Notes under the pieces: generated by a model | What the model saw: the letters and a program-made list of their open reading frames with translations, nothing else | What the model was told of the DNA's origin: nothing | Database searches by the model: none | Position numbers and translations under genes: made by a program | Part shown: positions 42,382 through 51,125 of the stretch, piece by piece | Layout: the number at the start of each line of letters is the position of its first letter | Numbering within the stretch: the stretch's first letter is position 1 | Assembly: GCF_009914315.1 (NCBI RefSeq) | Contig: NZ_CP042596.1 | Coordinates: forward strand, 310,001 to 374,000 | Reading direction: 5' to 3' | From: Granulicella sp. WH15 | GTDB lineage: Bacteria; Acidobacteriota; Terriglobia; Terriglobales; Acidobacteriaceae | DNA: 64,000 nt

Positions 42382-43609
42382 TTCATTGCGCGTGGCGGTC
42401 GTTTTGATCGCCGCTATGTCGGCTGGTGTGTCCCAGGCGCAGACGACGTTTTCAGGACGGCTGAATGCAGGGTTGCACGTCGATCCCGACGGGATGGGAG
42501 TAACGGTCTTCGATCCGGTCGCGAGCGACGATACGACGTTGCTCGGCGTGATGGCAGGGGCTGGCGATAAGGTCTTTACCGGCGTGCTGGCGTTTCCGAA
42601 GGGTGGATCGCTGCAATACAAGGCTCTGATCGTGCGGTCGCCGAATGGGACGGACGTGCTCTATGTCGATGCGGATCGGGACGGACGATTCGGAGATGCG
42701 GAGCGCATTACTTTTCATGCGTTGAAACCAGCGGGGTTCCTTAAAGATGCGGCGGAGTTTGAGGTGTCACTGCCGGATGGCCCGTTCAAGAGCTGTCCAA
42801 TGCAGGTGGGATTGGTTCCGGATGGGGTGCCCACGCCTCCGGGGCTGGCGAAACCGGGGCAACTGGCGGTTCTGTATACCTCGCTGGCGTTTGTAGAAGG
42901 GTATGCGCAACTGCCGAGGAGAAAGATGCTGGTAAGGCTTTCGTACAACTTCGACAAGCGGGAGATCGACCTTTCGAGCGCTATGGAGTGGATGGATGTG
43001 AACGCCGACGGCAGGCTGGACCTGACGGCGAGAAGCCCCGAGATGCTGCGGGCTCGGGGAAGCGCTCCTGTGTTTTCGACAGAGGGGCTGTTGCTCCAGG
43101 TGCAATCGGTCGATCTGGAGAGGAAGAGTTTTATTTTGAGGACGGCTTCGGCCACGAAGGATCGGCGTTTTCAACTGGTGGTTGGAACTACGTTGCCGGA
43201 CTTTGAGTTTACGGACTTTGCCGGGGTAAAGCGGCACTTTTCGGATGTGAAGGGGAGGTATCGTTTGATTGATTTCTGGGCGACGTGGTGCCGTCCCTGC
43301 GTTGAGGACCTTCCATACCAGAAGAGGGCCTACGAGGCGTTTCATGCCCGGGGATTCGAGATTCTGGGAATGAACGGCGATGAGAGTTTCGAGAAGGCGG
43401 CGAAGATGTTGCAGAGGCAGGGTATCGGTTGGGAGCAGGCCCGGATGGACAATGACCTCTACGGGAGCCGATTTCAGATAGTCCAGTGGCCGACGATGAT
43501 CCTGATCGACGAGCGCGGGAAGATCGTCTCGGTGGGGGCAGCGCAGCATCTTTCGCTGGATGGCGAACACCTGTTCTCCACATTGGAGTCGTTGATGAAC
43601 GGGCGATGA
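42368..43609 (+). CDS. Exported TlpA-like thioredoxin-domain protein
   Basis: The 413-residue protein has a signal peptide (cleavage near VSQAQ) and a ~250-residue N-terminal domain of unknown type that includes DVNADGRLDLTARSPEM, an EF-hand-like acidic loop. The C-terminal thioredoxin domain is of the TlpA/ResA type (LIDFWATWCRPCVEDLPY with redox CxxC, VQWPTMILIDERG with the cis-Pro). It should act in periplasmic thiol reduction or cytochrome maturation. It overlaps the small PadR-linked gene, so the three may form one operon. Confidence 0.85.
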   Translation: MAGISSLRVAVVLIAAMSAGVSQAQTTFSGRLNAGLHVDPDGMGVTVFDPVASDDTTLLGVMAGAGDKVFTGVLAFPKGGSLQYKALIVRSPNGTDVLYVDADRDGRFGDAERITFHALKPAGFLKDAAEFEVSLPDGPFKSCPMQVGLVPDGVPTPPGLAKPGQLAVLYTSLAFVEGYAQLPRRKMLVRLSYNFDKREIDLSSAMEWMDVNADGRLDLTARSPEMLRARGSAPVFSTEGLLLQVQSVDLERKSFILRTASATKDRRFQLVVGTTLPDFEFTDFAGVKRHFSDVKGRYRLIDFWATWCRPCVEDLPYQKRAYEAFHARGFEILGMNGDESFEKAAKMLQRQGIGWEQARMDNDLYGSRFQIVQWPTMILIDERGKIVSVGAAQHLSLDGEHLFSTLESLMNGR

Positions 43610-43694
43610 TTCCCGCGGGTTCCCATTGGGGCTGGTTTGACGATGACGAGCGAGCCGCGTCTAAACTGGAGATACCACAGGGAGTGAGCGGACT

Positions 43695-44894
43695 TTGACC
43701 GAGTTTGTCGTCAGGCTGGCGGATGAGCGGGGGCGGGTGCAGGAGCAGACCCATGCCGCGGCGACTGCCGAGGAGTTGCGGGCGCGGTTTACGCAGTCCG
43801 GCTATTACGTCTACTCGGTGAAGGCGCGCGGCGTTCTGGGGGGCAACTCCCGGAAGAAGCCGGTGAAGTTGGAGACGTTTCTGGTCTTCAACCAGCAGTT
43901 TCTGACGCTCATCAAGGCTGGATTGCCGATCCTGGGGTCGCTGGAGCTTCTGTCCAAGCGCCAGAAGGATCTGAACTTTCGGGGGCGGTTGGAGGATGTG
44001 GCCACGCGGGTCAAGAACGGAGAGTCGATCTCGGCCTCGTTCGAGGCGCAGGGCGGGTTTCCGCTGGTATACACGACGACCCTGCTGGCTGGCGAGCGGT
44101 CGGGCAATCTCGAAGAGGTCTTGCAGCGGTTTCTGGATTTCCAGCGGGTCTCGCTGACCTTTCGCAAGAAGCTGAAGGCCAGCCTGATCTATCCGGCGAT
44201 GCTGGTCATCATGGTCATTGGCTTGTTTATCTTTCTGATTACGTTCGTGGTGCCGCGGTTCGCGCAGCTCTACGACCAGTTGGGCACGCACCTGCCCGCG
44301 CTGACCACCTTCCTGCTCGACCTGGGGCGGTACGCGCAGAGCTACGGTGTCTACGCGGCGATTGTGGTGGCGGCGATCATCTTTCTGCTGTCGCGGTGGA
44401 TCAAAACGGACACGGGGGCGGTCACCGTCGACCGCATCCGCATCGCGCTGCCGATCTTTGGTAACGTGTGGCTGAAGTATCAGGTGGGGCTGTTCTCGCG
44501 GACGCTCTCCACGCTGCTCACCGGCGGTCTGCCGCTGGTGCCGTCGCTGGAGACGGCGGCGCGCGCGATTGATTCGCGGCAGATCGGCAGCGCGGTCTTT
44601 CGTTCGGTGGAGTCGGTGCGAGAAGGCAAGGGGTTGTCGACCAGTCTGGCGTCGACGAAGGTGTTTCCTGAACTGGCGATTGAGATGATCGAGGTGGGCG
44701 AAAGCACGGGCGCGCTGCCGCAGATGCTCAACTCGGTGGCGGAGTTCTTCGAGGAGGACGTGCAGACGAACCTGACGGCAGCGATGAGCCTGATTGAGCC
44801 GCTGATTCTGGTGGTAATGGGCGGCGTGGTGGTCACGATCCTGATCGCGCTGTATCTGCCGATCTTCAGCCTGAGCGCAAGCGGCGGCCAGTAG
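43695..44894 (+). CDS. Type II secretion/type IV pilus inner-membrane platform protein (GspF/PilC family)
   Basis: The 399-residue protein has two GspF domains (FNQQFLTLIKAGLPILGSLE and FSRTLSTLLTGGLPLVPSLE, each ending in a hydrophobic hairpin), with membrane segments near 172-195, 222-245 and 370-390. It anchors the assembly ATPase at the inner membrane. The N-terminal ~50 residues form the usual small cap domain. The start is TTG at 43695, with ggagtga 9 bp upstream. It opens the pilus-like operon, though a repeat element separates it from the ATPase gene. Its TAG stop is followed directly by the repeat's C end. Confidence 0.92.
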   Translation: MTEFVVRLADERGRVQEQTHAAATAEELRARFTQSGYYVYSVKARGVLGGNSRKKPVKLETFLVFNQQFLTLIKAGLPILGSLELLSKRQKDLNFRGRLEDVATRVKNGESISASFEAQGGFPLVYTTTLLAGERSGNLEEVLQRFLDFQRVSLTFRKKLKASLIYPAMLVIMVIGLFIFLITFVVPRFAQLYDQLGTHLPALTTFLLDLGRYAQSYGVYAAIVVAAIIFLLSRWIKTDTGAVTVDRIRIALPIFGNVWLKYQVGLFSRTLSTLLTGGLPLVPSLETAARAIDSRQIGSAVFRSVESVREGKGLSTSLASTKVFPELAIEMIEVGESTGALPQMLNSVAEFFEEDVQTNLTAAMSLIEPLILVVMGGVVVTILIALYLPIFSLSASGGQ

Positions 44895-45068
44895 CACTTC
44901 GGCACTTCGTGCGGTTCTCGGGGTGGCATAGGGAAGTAATCTGTATGGGGCCTCCCGTTGGTCGGCAGCGATTTTTTTATTTCCGACCAACGGGAGGACC
45001 CAGCGAAGCAGTAAAAAGGCGTGTAAACGCCCGCCCCGCGCGCAGCGGGGCACGTCCGGCAGGACAGA
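44892..45068 (-). repeat. Intergenic multi-hairpin element, copy 8 (C-B-A as read on the + strand)
   Basis: Complete reversed copy. C hairpin GCAC-ttc-GTGC follows the TAG stop of the GspF-like gene. The B stem is CCTCCCGTTGGTCGG with CCGACCAACGGGAGG, an A-T pair at the position that is C-G in copy 1. Module A reversed follows (aaaaaGGCGTgtaaACGCC, then cgtccggcaggacag). Confidence 0.85.
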
Positions 45069-45107
45069 ATCTGTATAACGAGTTAGGCAGCGGGGAGTCT
45101 TAAGCAT

Positions 45108-46745
45108 ATGGCGGCACCAGTAGCAGTTCCGATTCCGATGAACGATATGTCCCTGAGCGAGGTGGACCGGGCACGGGCGCTGGCGCGGCGGTATCACTCG
45201 GAGTTCGTGGACCTGAAGAACTTCAAGATCCAGCACGAGCTGTTCAAGAGCGTGCCCGTGGACATGATGTTCCGCTACAACTTCGTGCCGCTCGAGCAGG
45301 CCGACGGCAAGCTGGCCATCGCGGTCTCAGACCCTTCGAAGCTGATGGTGCTCGATGAGATCTCGGGGCTCCTGGGGACGCGGCTCATCACGCGGGTGGC
45401 GACACTCTCGCAGATCACCGATCTGTTGAAGAAGACCGAGCAGTCGCAGCGCGTGCTCGACGAGGCCAGCGAGGGCCTGGCCTTCGACGTGCTCTCGAGC
45501 GACGAGAACTCGGACTCGAATATCTCCATCGAGCGCCTGACGGCGGATGAAGACATCTCTCCGATCATCCGGCTGGTGGATACGACGATCTTCACCGCGC
45601 TCGAGCGGCGCGCCAGCGATATTCACCTTGAGACCTTCGACGATTCATTGCTGGTGAAGTACCGGATCGACGGCGTGTTGCAACAGGCGATGGCACCCAT
45701 CGCGCGCGAGCATCACCAGACGATCCTCTCGCGCATCAAGGTCATGAGCGAGCTGGATATCGCCGAGCGGCGCGTGCCCCAGGACGGTCGCTTCCGGGTC
45801 CGGTACAAGGGCCGCCTGATCGACTTCCGCGTCAGCATCATGCCCACGGTGCATGGCGAAAACGCCGTGCTGCGCGTGCTCGATAAAGAGTCGATGAGCG
45901 AGAAGTTCACCAAGCTCTCGCTCGACGTGGTGGGCTTTGCCGAGAAGGATCTGACACGCTTCCGCCGCTACATCAAGGAGCCGTACGGGATGGTGCTGGT
46001 CACCGGACCGACGGGTTCGGGCAAGACCACGACGCTCTACGCCGCGCTAAACGAGATCAAGAGCGAAGAGGACAAGATCATCACCATCGAAGACCCGGTC
46101 GAGTACCAGATCCGAGGCATCACGCAGATTCCGGTGAACGAGAAGAAGGGGCTGACGTTCGCCCGCGGGCTGCGCTCGATCCTGCGGCACGACCCCGACA
46201 AGATCCTGGTGGGAGAGATCCGCGACGCGGAGACGGCGCAGATCGCGATCAACTCGGCGCTGACCGGGCACCTGGTGTTCACGACCGTCCACGCCAATAA
46301 CGTGGTCGATGTGCTGGGACGCTTCCTGAACATGGGCGTCGAGCCATACAACTTTGTGAGCGCGCTAAACTGCATCCTGGCACAGCGGCTGGTGCGGCAG
46401 GTGTGCGAGTTCTGCGTGCAGGACGTGCACTACACCGATGCCGAGCTGGAGTTGAACGGGCTGGTGCCTAGCGAGTGGGTGGGCCACGTCTTCAAGGAAG
46501 GCCCAGGCTGTATCGAGTGCGGCGGAACGGGGTATCGCGGGCGCTCGGCGATTCATGAGTTGCTCGAGCTGGACGATGAGATACGTGAGATGCTGCTGGC
46601 GAAGAAGCCGGGCAGCGAGATTCGCAAGCGGGCCAAGGACAAGGGCATGGCGTTTTTGCGCGACTCGGCGCTGGAGCGGGTGCGCGCGGGCATTACGACG
46701 CTGAAAGAGATTAATAAAGTGACCTTTATCGAGGCGGGACGGTAA
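45108..46745 (+). CDS. Type IV pilus/type II secretion assembly ATPase (PilB/GspE family)
   Basis: The 545-residue hexameric ATPase powers pilin assembly. An N-terminal T2SSE_N domain (residues ~20-130) is followed by the ASDIHLETFDD motif, Walker A GPTGSGKTTT, the Asp box IITIEDPVEY, Walker B ILVGEIRDAETA and the His box TVHANN. A CxxC pair set (CEFC and CIEC) forms the zinc site seen in PilB/GspE. All catalytic motifs are intact. It precedes pilM by 32 bp. Confidence 0.94.
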   Translation: MAAPVAVPIPMNDMSLSEVDRARALARRYHSEFVDLKNFKIQHELFKSVPVDMMFRYNFVPLEQADGKLAIAVSDPSKLMVLDEISGLLGTRLITRVATLSQITDLLKKTEQSQRVLDEASEGLAFDVLSSDENSDSNISIERLTADEDISPIIRLVDTTIFTALERRASDIHLETFDDSLLVKYRIDGVLQQAMAPIAREHHQTILSRIKVMSELDIAERRVPQDGRFRVRYKGRLIDFRVSIMPTVHGENAVLRVLDKESMSEKFTKLSLDVVGFAEKDLTRFRRYIKEPYGMVLVTGPTGSGKTTTLYAALNEIKSEEDKIITIEDPVEYQIRGITQIPVNEKKGLTFARGLRSILRHDPDKILVGEIRDAETAQIAINSALTGHLVFTTVHANNVVDVLGRFLNMGVEPYNFVSALNCILAQRLVRQVCEFCVQDVHYTDAELELNGLVPSEWVGHVFKEGPGCIECGGTGYRGRSAIHELLELDDEIREMLLAKKPGSEIRKRAKDKGMAFLRDSALERVRAGITTLKEINKVTFIEAGR

Positions 46746-46777
46746 CGCGAGTTACGGGATTGGTAGGCTGAAACAGG

Positions 46778-47953
46778 ATGGATCTGTTACCGACAAGTTT
46801 AGGAACGCGCCCGCGTCTCGCGCTGGAGATCAGGCCCGAGGGCGTGGTGGCGGCGCGTGCGGAGGATGCTGCCGCGCAGGTCACGGCGGTTGCGTACGGT
46901 GAGCTGGCTCCGGGCGCGGTACTGCCGGGGCTGAAGCACGGCAATCTCGTGAACCGTGCGGCGGTGGTCGCGGCGGTGCGCAAGGCGCTCGAGGCTGTGA
47001 TGCTGCGGGAGCGGCAGACCTCGCTGGTGCTGCCCGACGCGGCGGTGCGGGTGCTGCTGTTGGACTTCGATACGCTGCCGCCGAAGCCCGTGGAGGCGCT
47101 GCCGGTGGTGCGCTTCCGGCTGAAGAAGCTGCTGCCGTTCGACCCTGATGACGCAGCCGTGAGCTATCAAGTGATGTCGAGCGCGAAGGGGATGGTGCGG
47201 GTGGTCGCAGTGGCGGTGCCGCGCGAGGTGCTGGCCGAGTACGAGGGTGTCGTGCGCGAGGCCGGGTTCGAGCCGGGAGCGGTGCTGCCCAGCACGTTGG
47301 CGGCGCTGAGCGGTTTAGGAGACGACGAGGAGTCGACGCTGGTGGTGAACGCGGGCGACAGCTCGGTGACCACGGCCATCGTGCAGGGTAATGTGCTGCT
47401 GCTGCATCGGATGGTGGACTTCGCCGCCGAGGGCGTTGAGATCGCGCCGCCGGTGGTGGCTGCGGTGGCCCCGGCGATCCCGCAGGAACTGCTGGCGCTG
47501 CCGCTGGTGGATGTCGAGAGCAGCTCCGCCGAGTGGACGATGCAGCAGCCGGTTGCGGGCTATGGTGTGCTTGACGATGACCACATCAGCGCCGAGGCGA
47601 ACGTGCAGGCCCGGCGACTGCGGGAGGAGATCGAGCGCGAGTTTGCGTACGAGGCCCCATCCGCCGAGCCGGTCTCGGTGAGGTCCGCGGGCGTGGCGCG
47701 AGAGGTGACGCAGGCCGTCAGCGTAGCCACGGCCTACTTTGAAGACACCTTGCAGCGCGCGCCGGGGACGGTACTCGCTGCCGGCTCTCTGGCTGCGGAG
47801 ACGCTGGGCGGCATGATCGCCGAGGCTGGGTTCAGCGAGCAGGAGGTGCGGGTGCGCGCCATGTTCGACGCCTCGATGCTGGCCGCAGGAGCAACGACGA
47901 CGCGAGCCCCCATGGGCTGGCTGGCGGGCGTACGGGGGGCCTTGAGAAGCTAG
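46778..47953 (+). CDS. pilM: Type IV pilus PilM-like actin-fold protein
   Basis: The 391-residue cytoplasmic protein matches PilM by position and by actin-like strands (LALEIRPEGVVAARAED, VLLLDFDTLPPKPVEAL, ESTLVVNAGDSSVTTAIVQG). PilM binds the N-terminus of PilN at the inner face of the membrane. Sequence identity to model PilM is low, so the call rests partly on operon order M-N-O-P. Its TAG overlaps the GTG of pilN by one base. Confidence 0.8.
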   Translation: MDLLPTSLGTRPRLALEIRPEGVVAARAEDAAAQVTAVAYGELAPGAVLPGLKHGNLVNRAAVVAAVRKALEAVMLRERQTSLVLPDAAVRVLLLDFDTLPPKPVEALPVVRFRLKKLLPFDPDDAAVSYQVMSSAKGMVRVVAVAVPREVLAEYEGVVREAGFEPGAVLPSTLAALSGLGDDEESTLVVNAGDSSVTTAIVQGNVLLLHRMVDFAAEGVEIAPPVVAAVAPAIPQELLALPLVDVESSSAEWTMQQPVAGYGVLDDDHISAEANVQARRLREEIEREFAYEAPSAEPVSVRSAGVAREVTQAVSVATAYFEDTLQRAPGTVLAAGSLAAETLGGMIAEAGFSEQEVRVRAMFDASMLAAGATTTRAPMGWLAGVRGALRS

Positions 47954-48600
47954 TGAAGATCTCGATCAATCTCGCGACCCGCCCGTTTGTCGAGTTGCGC
48001 CCGCTGTATGCGCGGCTGCGGCTGGCGATGGTTGCGCTGGCGGTGTTGGCTGTCGGTCTGGGCCTCTGGCTCCAGACCCTGAACGTGAAGGCCGCCAAGG
48101 CCGAGGCCCAGATGACGGCGTTGCGCAACCGCACCCAGAAGTTTGAAAACGAGCGCCTGCGCAACGAGGCCCGGATGAAGCAGCCGCAGAATCGCGCGGT
48201 GCTCGACCGCTCGCAGTTCCTGAACGAGGTCTTCGCGCGCAAGAGCTTCAGCTGGACGGCGGTGATGATGGACCTCGAGCGGGTGCTGCCGGGCGGTGTG
48301 CAGGTGACCAGCATCGAGCCGCTCATCACTCCGGATGGCGAGGTGAGCATACGTCTGCGGGTAAGCGGCGAGCGCGATCTGGCGGTGCAGCTTGTTCGCA
48401 ACCTCGAACGCTCGCAGCGCTTTCTGGAGCCGCGCCTGAGCGGCGAGGCTGCGCAGGCCAGCGATACCGCGAAGGTCGCGAACGTGAACACGCCGCAGGG
48501 ACCGCCGAAGGTCGAGTTCGATATCATCAGCGGCTACAATCCGCTGCCGGAAGCTGCTGTAGCAGCTCAGAAGCCTGCCTCCGACGGAGGTGCCAAATGA
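47953..48600 (+). CDS. pilN: Type IV pilus PilN-like protein
   Basis: The 215-residue inner-membrane protein begins KISINLATRPFVE, the PilM-binding motif (INLL-type). It has one membrane helix (~28-47, LAMVALAVLAVGLGLWL), a coiled coil and a small periplasmic ferredoxin-like domain (FSWTAVMMDLERVLPGGVQV). The start is GTG at 47953. It is coupled to pilM and pilO by overlaps. Confidence 0.85.
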   Translation: MKISINLATRPFVELRPLYARLRLAMVALAVLAVGLGLWLQTLNVKAAKAEAQMTALRNRTQKFENERLRNEARMKQPQNRAVLDRSQFLNEVFARKSFSWTAVMMDLERVLPGGVQVTSIEPLITPDGEVSIRLRVSGERDLAVQLVRNLERSQRFLEPRLSGEAAQASDTAKVANVNTPQGPPKVEFDIISGYNPLPEAAVAAQKPASDGGAK

Positions 48601-49310
48601 AGCTGAAGCTGCCGGAAAAAGGCGAGCTGGCCAGTCTGGTCGAGCGAGCGCGAGAGCTGTTGAGCCAGTTGAACCTGCACTATGCGGGCGTTGGAGCGCT
48701 GGCGCTGCTGAACCTGTATCTGCTGGTCCACATCGGCTTCAGTTGGCGCGAGGCAAGCAGCCAGGATGCCGACGCGCTGGCCGCGCAGAGGGTGTCGTTG
48801 AAGACCGCCGAGATTGCGGCCAAGCCCTTGCAGGGGCTGGATGCGAAGCTGGCCAGCGCCAAGGGCGATGCGGACAAGTTCTACCAGCGGCGGCTGCCGA
48901 TCAGCTACTCGCAGGTGGCGGCGGAGCTGGGCGTACTCTCGAAGAAGAGCGTGGTGAAGCTGACCCGTGTGCAGTACGCGCAGGCCCCCGTGCTGGGCGA
49001 CGAGGATGGTGCGCTGACCGAGGTGCTGATGGACGCGAGCCTAAGCGGCGATTACCGCGAGCTGGTGGAGTTCATCAACGGCCTCGAGCGTGACCGGCAG
49101 TTCTTCCTGATTAATGGCGTGACCCTGACCGGGGCGCAGTCGGGTACGGTGAACCTGCGCCTGCGGCTGACAACGTACCTGCGGGCTCCGGCGTCGGAAG
49201 AAGAGATGAAGAAGGTGGAGATCAAGCCCGAGGCTGAGGACGAGGCAGCTTCTGACGCTAAGGCCAAGCCTGTGAAGGCCGTGCAGGCAAAGACGGGAGG
49301 CCCCCGATGA
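48597..49310 (+). CDS. pilO: Type IV pilus PilO-like protein
   Basis: The 237-residue protein has one membrane helix (~27-46, YAGVGALALLNLYLLVHIGF), a coiled-coil stretch and a periplasmic domain (ELVEFINGLERDRQFFLING) typical of PilO, which pairs with PilN. A charged Lys/Glu-rich tail (residues ~200-237) is unusual. It overlaps both neighbours by ATGA. Confidence 0.85.
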   Translation: MKLKLPEKGELASLVERARELLSQLNLHYAGVGALALLNLYLLVHIGFSWREASSQDADALAAQRVSLKTAEIAAKPLQGLDAKLASAKGDADKFYQRRLPISYSQVAAELGVLSKKSVVKLTRVQYAQAPVLGDEDGALTEVLMDASLSGDYRELVEFINGLERDRQFFLINGVTLTGAQSGTVNLRLRLTTYLRAPASEEEMKKVEIKPEAEDEAASDAKAKPVKAVQAKTGGPR

Positions 49311-49993
49311 GCGCGGTACAGCAGGGTGGCGGTCTCACCGAGCAGCAGAAGAAGAACATAGCTGTCGTGGCTTTCGTGCTGGTCGGCGTCGGAGTGATGG
49401 GCTACGAGCTGAAGGATCTCTTCTTCGGCTCGACTCCCCCGCCCCCGCCTGCTCCGGTCATCGTCAGCAAGCCTGCCGTTGCTCCGGCGACGCACGGCAA
49501 CTCCGCGACTGTGGCGGCACCGCCGGGATTTGTGGTCAAGGGTGCTCCCGTCAAGGGCGAGGCTGTCAAAGTGGGCACGGCCAGCGTCGCGCTCGACCCG
49601 ACCCTGCACATGGAGGCCATGCGGATCACCGAGTCGCTGGTCTACACGGGCAAGGGCCGCAACATCTTCGCGGCAGGGCCGTACGTTGCCGAGACGGCGC
49701 TCGCCGAGGTGAAGCACGACCGCAAGCCTCTGCCGCAGCCGATTGCGCCGGTGCGCGTGGCCGACCTGGGGCCGCCGCCTCCACCGCCCATCGACCTGAA
49801 GTTCTTCGGCACGGCCTCCCGTGCCAACGGCGACCGCCGCGCCATGCTGCTGCACGGCGAGGATGTATTTCTGGCCTCGCCCGGCGATATCGTCGAGCGA
49901 CGCTACAAGGTCATCACGATTGCGGCGGGCTCCATCGTGATCGAGGACCTGCCGAACAGCAACCGGCAGACGCTCCCGCTGCAGGTGCACTGA
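49307..49993 (+). CDS. PilP-like periplasmic linker protein
   Basis: The 228-residue protein has one membrane helix (~14-32, NIAVVAFVLVGVGVMGYEL), a Pro/Val/Ala-rich linker and a C-terminal beta domain (DLKFFGTASRANGDRRAMLL, DVFLASPGDIVERRYKVI) that resembles the GspC/PilP HR domain. PilP links PilNO to the secretin. No lipobox is present, so it may be closer to GspC. It is coupled to pilO by a 4-bp overlap. Confidence 0.72.
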   Translation: MSAVQQGGGLTEQQKKNIAVVAFVLVGVGVMGYELKDLFFGSTPPPPPAPVIVSKPAVAPATHGNSATVAAPPGFVVKGAPVKGEAVKVGTASVALDPTLHMEAMRITESLVYTGKGRNIFAAGPYVAETALAEVKHDRKPLPQPIAPVRVADLGPPPPPPIDLKFFGTASRANGDRRAMLLHGEDVFLASPGDIVERRYKVITIAAGSIVIEDLPNSNRQTLPLQVH

Positions 49994-49994
49994 G

Positions 49995-51032
49995 ATGTCC
50001 GCCCCGGTCGCCAAAAGGAGGCAGGACGAGGGCTTCGCTTTGGTCGCCCTCATCGTCGCCATCTTCCTGATCCTGCTGGCCCTGAGCGTGGCGGCTCCAA
50101 AGGTGGCGATGGAGCTGAAGCACGAGCGCGAGATCGAGACCGCGCACCGCGCCAACCAGTACGTCCGCGCCATCCGGGAGTATTACATCCAGAACGGCAA
50201 CCAGTATCCGGCTTCGATGGAGCAGCTCGAGAAGACAAACAACCGGCGGTTCCTGCGCCAGCGTTACAAGGACCCGATGACGGGCGAGTCCAACTGGCGG
50301 CTGATCCTGGTCGGCCAGAACAAGACGACGGTAAAAGGATTCTTCGGGCAGGATCTGCCGGGCATCGCGCCGGGGATGGGCAGTGCAGCGGGTATGGGTG
50401 GGGGCGCGAACCTCGGCTCGGCGGCGGGCTCGGCCTCTGCATTTGGTGGTCCGGGCAGCTCCGGCCCGGGGGGAACTTCGGGGTTGGGGCTAGGTGGCTC
50501 CTCGAGCCCTACCAGCTCCTCGCCTACGGGTACCACGACCGCAACTGGCACAGACAGCTCCGGTACGACGAGCAGCACGGGAACGAGTAGCGGCTCGGGG
50601 TTGTCCGGCTCAGGCCTGCCGAGTCAGTCGGCGACCGATGCCAAGGGGATCGGCGGGCCCTTTATGGGCGTGGGCACGGCACGCTCCGGCTCGGCGATGC
50701 TGACCGTCAATCAGCAGGCGCACTATCAGGACTGGGAGTTCCTCTACGACCCACGCGTCGAGCTGCTGAAGGCCCAAGTGAGCATCTTTGGCGGCGGCGG
50801 CCCGCCCACGGGCGGGTCGTCGAACAGCATCGGTGGCTCGACACCCGGAACAGCACCGGGTAGCAGCGGCTTCGGCAGCTCTACGCCCGGGTTTGGCTCC
50901 TCTTCGGGCTCATCCAATTCGGGCTTCGGCTCTTCAAGCTCCGGCTTTGGGTCGTCTTCCGGATCGGGCACATCCAGCACGGGAACAAACCCCACGAGCG
51001 GTACCGGGACTACGGGCACAACGCCGCCTTGA
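49995..51032 (+). CDS. Pseudopilin with a long Gly/Ser/Thr-rich tail
   Basis: The 345-residue protein has a prepilin leader ending in DEGF|ALVALIVAIFLILLAL, with Gly at -1 and Phe at +1, but Ala rather than Glu at +5. A pseudopilin core follows (ANQYVRAIREYYIQNGNQYP, DPMTGESNWRLI). Residues ~110-345 are mostly Gly, Ser and Thr with short repeats of GFGSSS type, broken by one ordered segment (HYQDWEFLYDPRVELLK). Such a tail is unusual in this family. It is the last gene of the pilus-like operon. No secretin (PilQ/GspD) gene is seen nearby. Confidence 0.82.
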   Translation: MSAPVAKRRQDEGFALVALIVAIFLILLALSVAAPKVAMELKHEREIETAHRANQYVRAIREYYIQNGNQYPASMEQLEKTNNRRFLRQRYKDPMTGESNWRLILVGQNKTTVKGFFGQDLPGIAPGMGSAAGMGGGANLGSAAGSASAFGGPGSSGPGGTSGLGLGGSSSPTSSSPTGTTTATGTDSSGTTSSTGTSSGSGLSGSGLPSQSATDAKGIGGPFMGVGTARSGSAMLTVNQQAHYQDWEFLYDPRVELLKAQVSIFGGGGPPTGGSSNSIGGSTPGTAPGSSGFGSSTPGFGSSSGSSNSGFGSSSSGFGSSSGSGTSSTGTNPTSGTGTTGTTPP

Positions 51033-51052
51033 TCTAAAAGACCAAAGACAAC

Positions 51053-51113
51053 AGCGCCCTAACGCCGGGCGGGCGGCACTTCGTGCGGTCCTCGACGCTG
51101 CGCGTGCTTTTTT
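51053..51113 (-). repeat. Intergenic multi-hairpin element, copy 9 (C end fragment)
   Basis: The reversed long C end (agcgccctaacgccgggcgg) and C hairpin (GCAC-ttc-GTGC) survive, then the match fades into gcgtgcttttttaccc. It lies between two converging genes (pseudopilin and dnaJ). Confidence 0.7.
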
Positions 51114-51125
51114 ACCCGACGCTTG

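Noticed and set aside
43209..45236. 675-residue minus-strand frame across the GspF-like gene and repeat
   Set aside because: It crosses a repeat element and is antisense to a well-supported gene; composition is Arg/Gln/His-rich.
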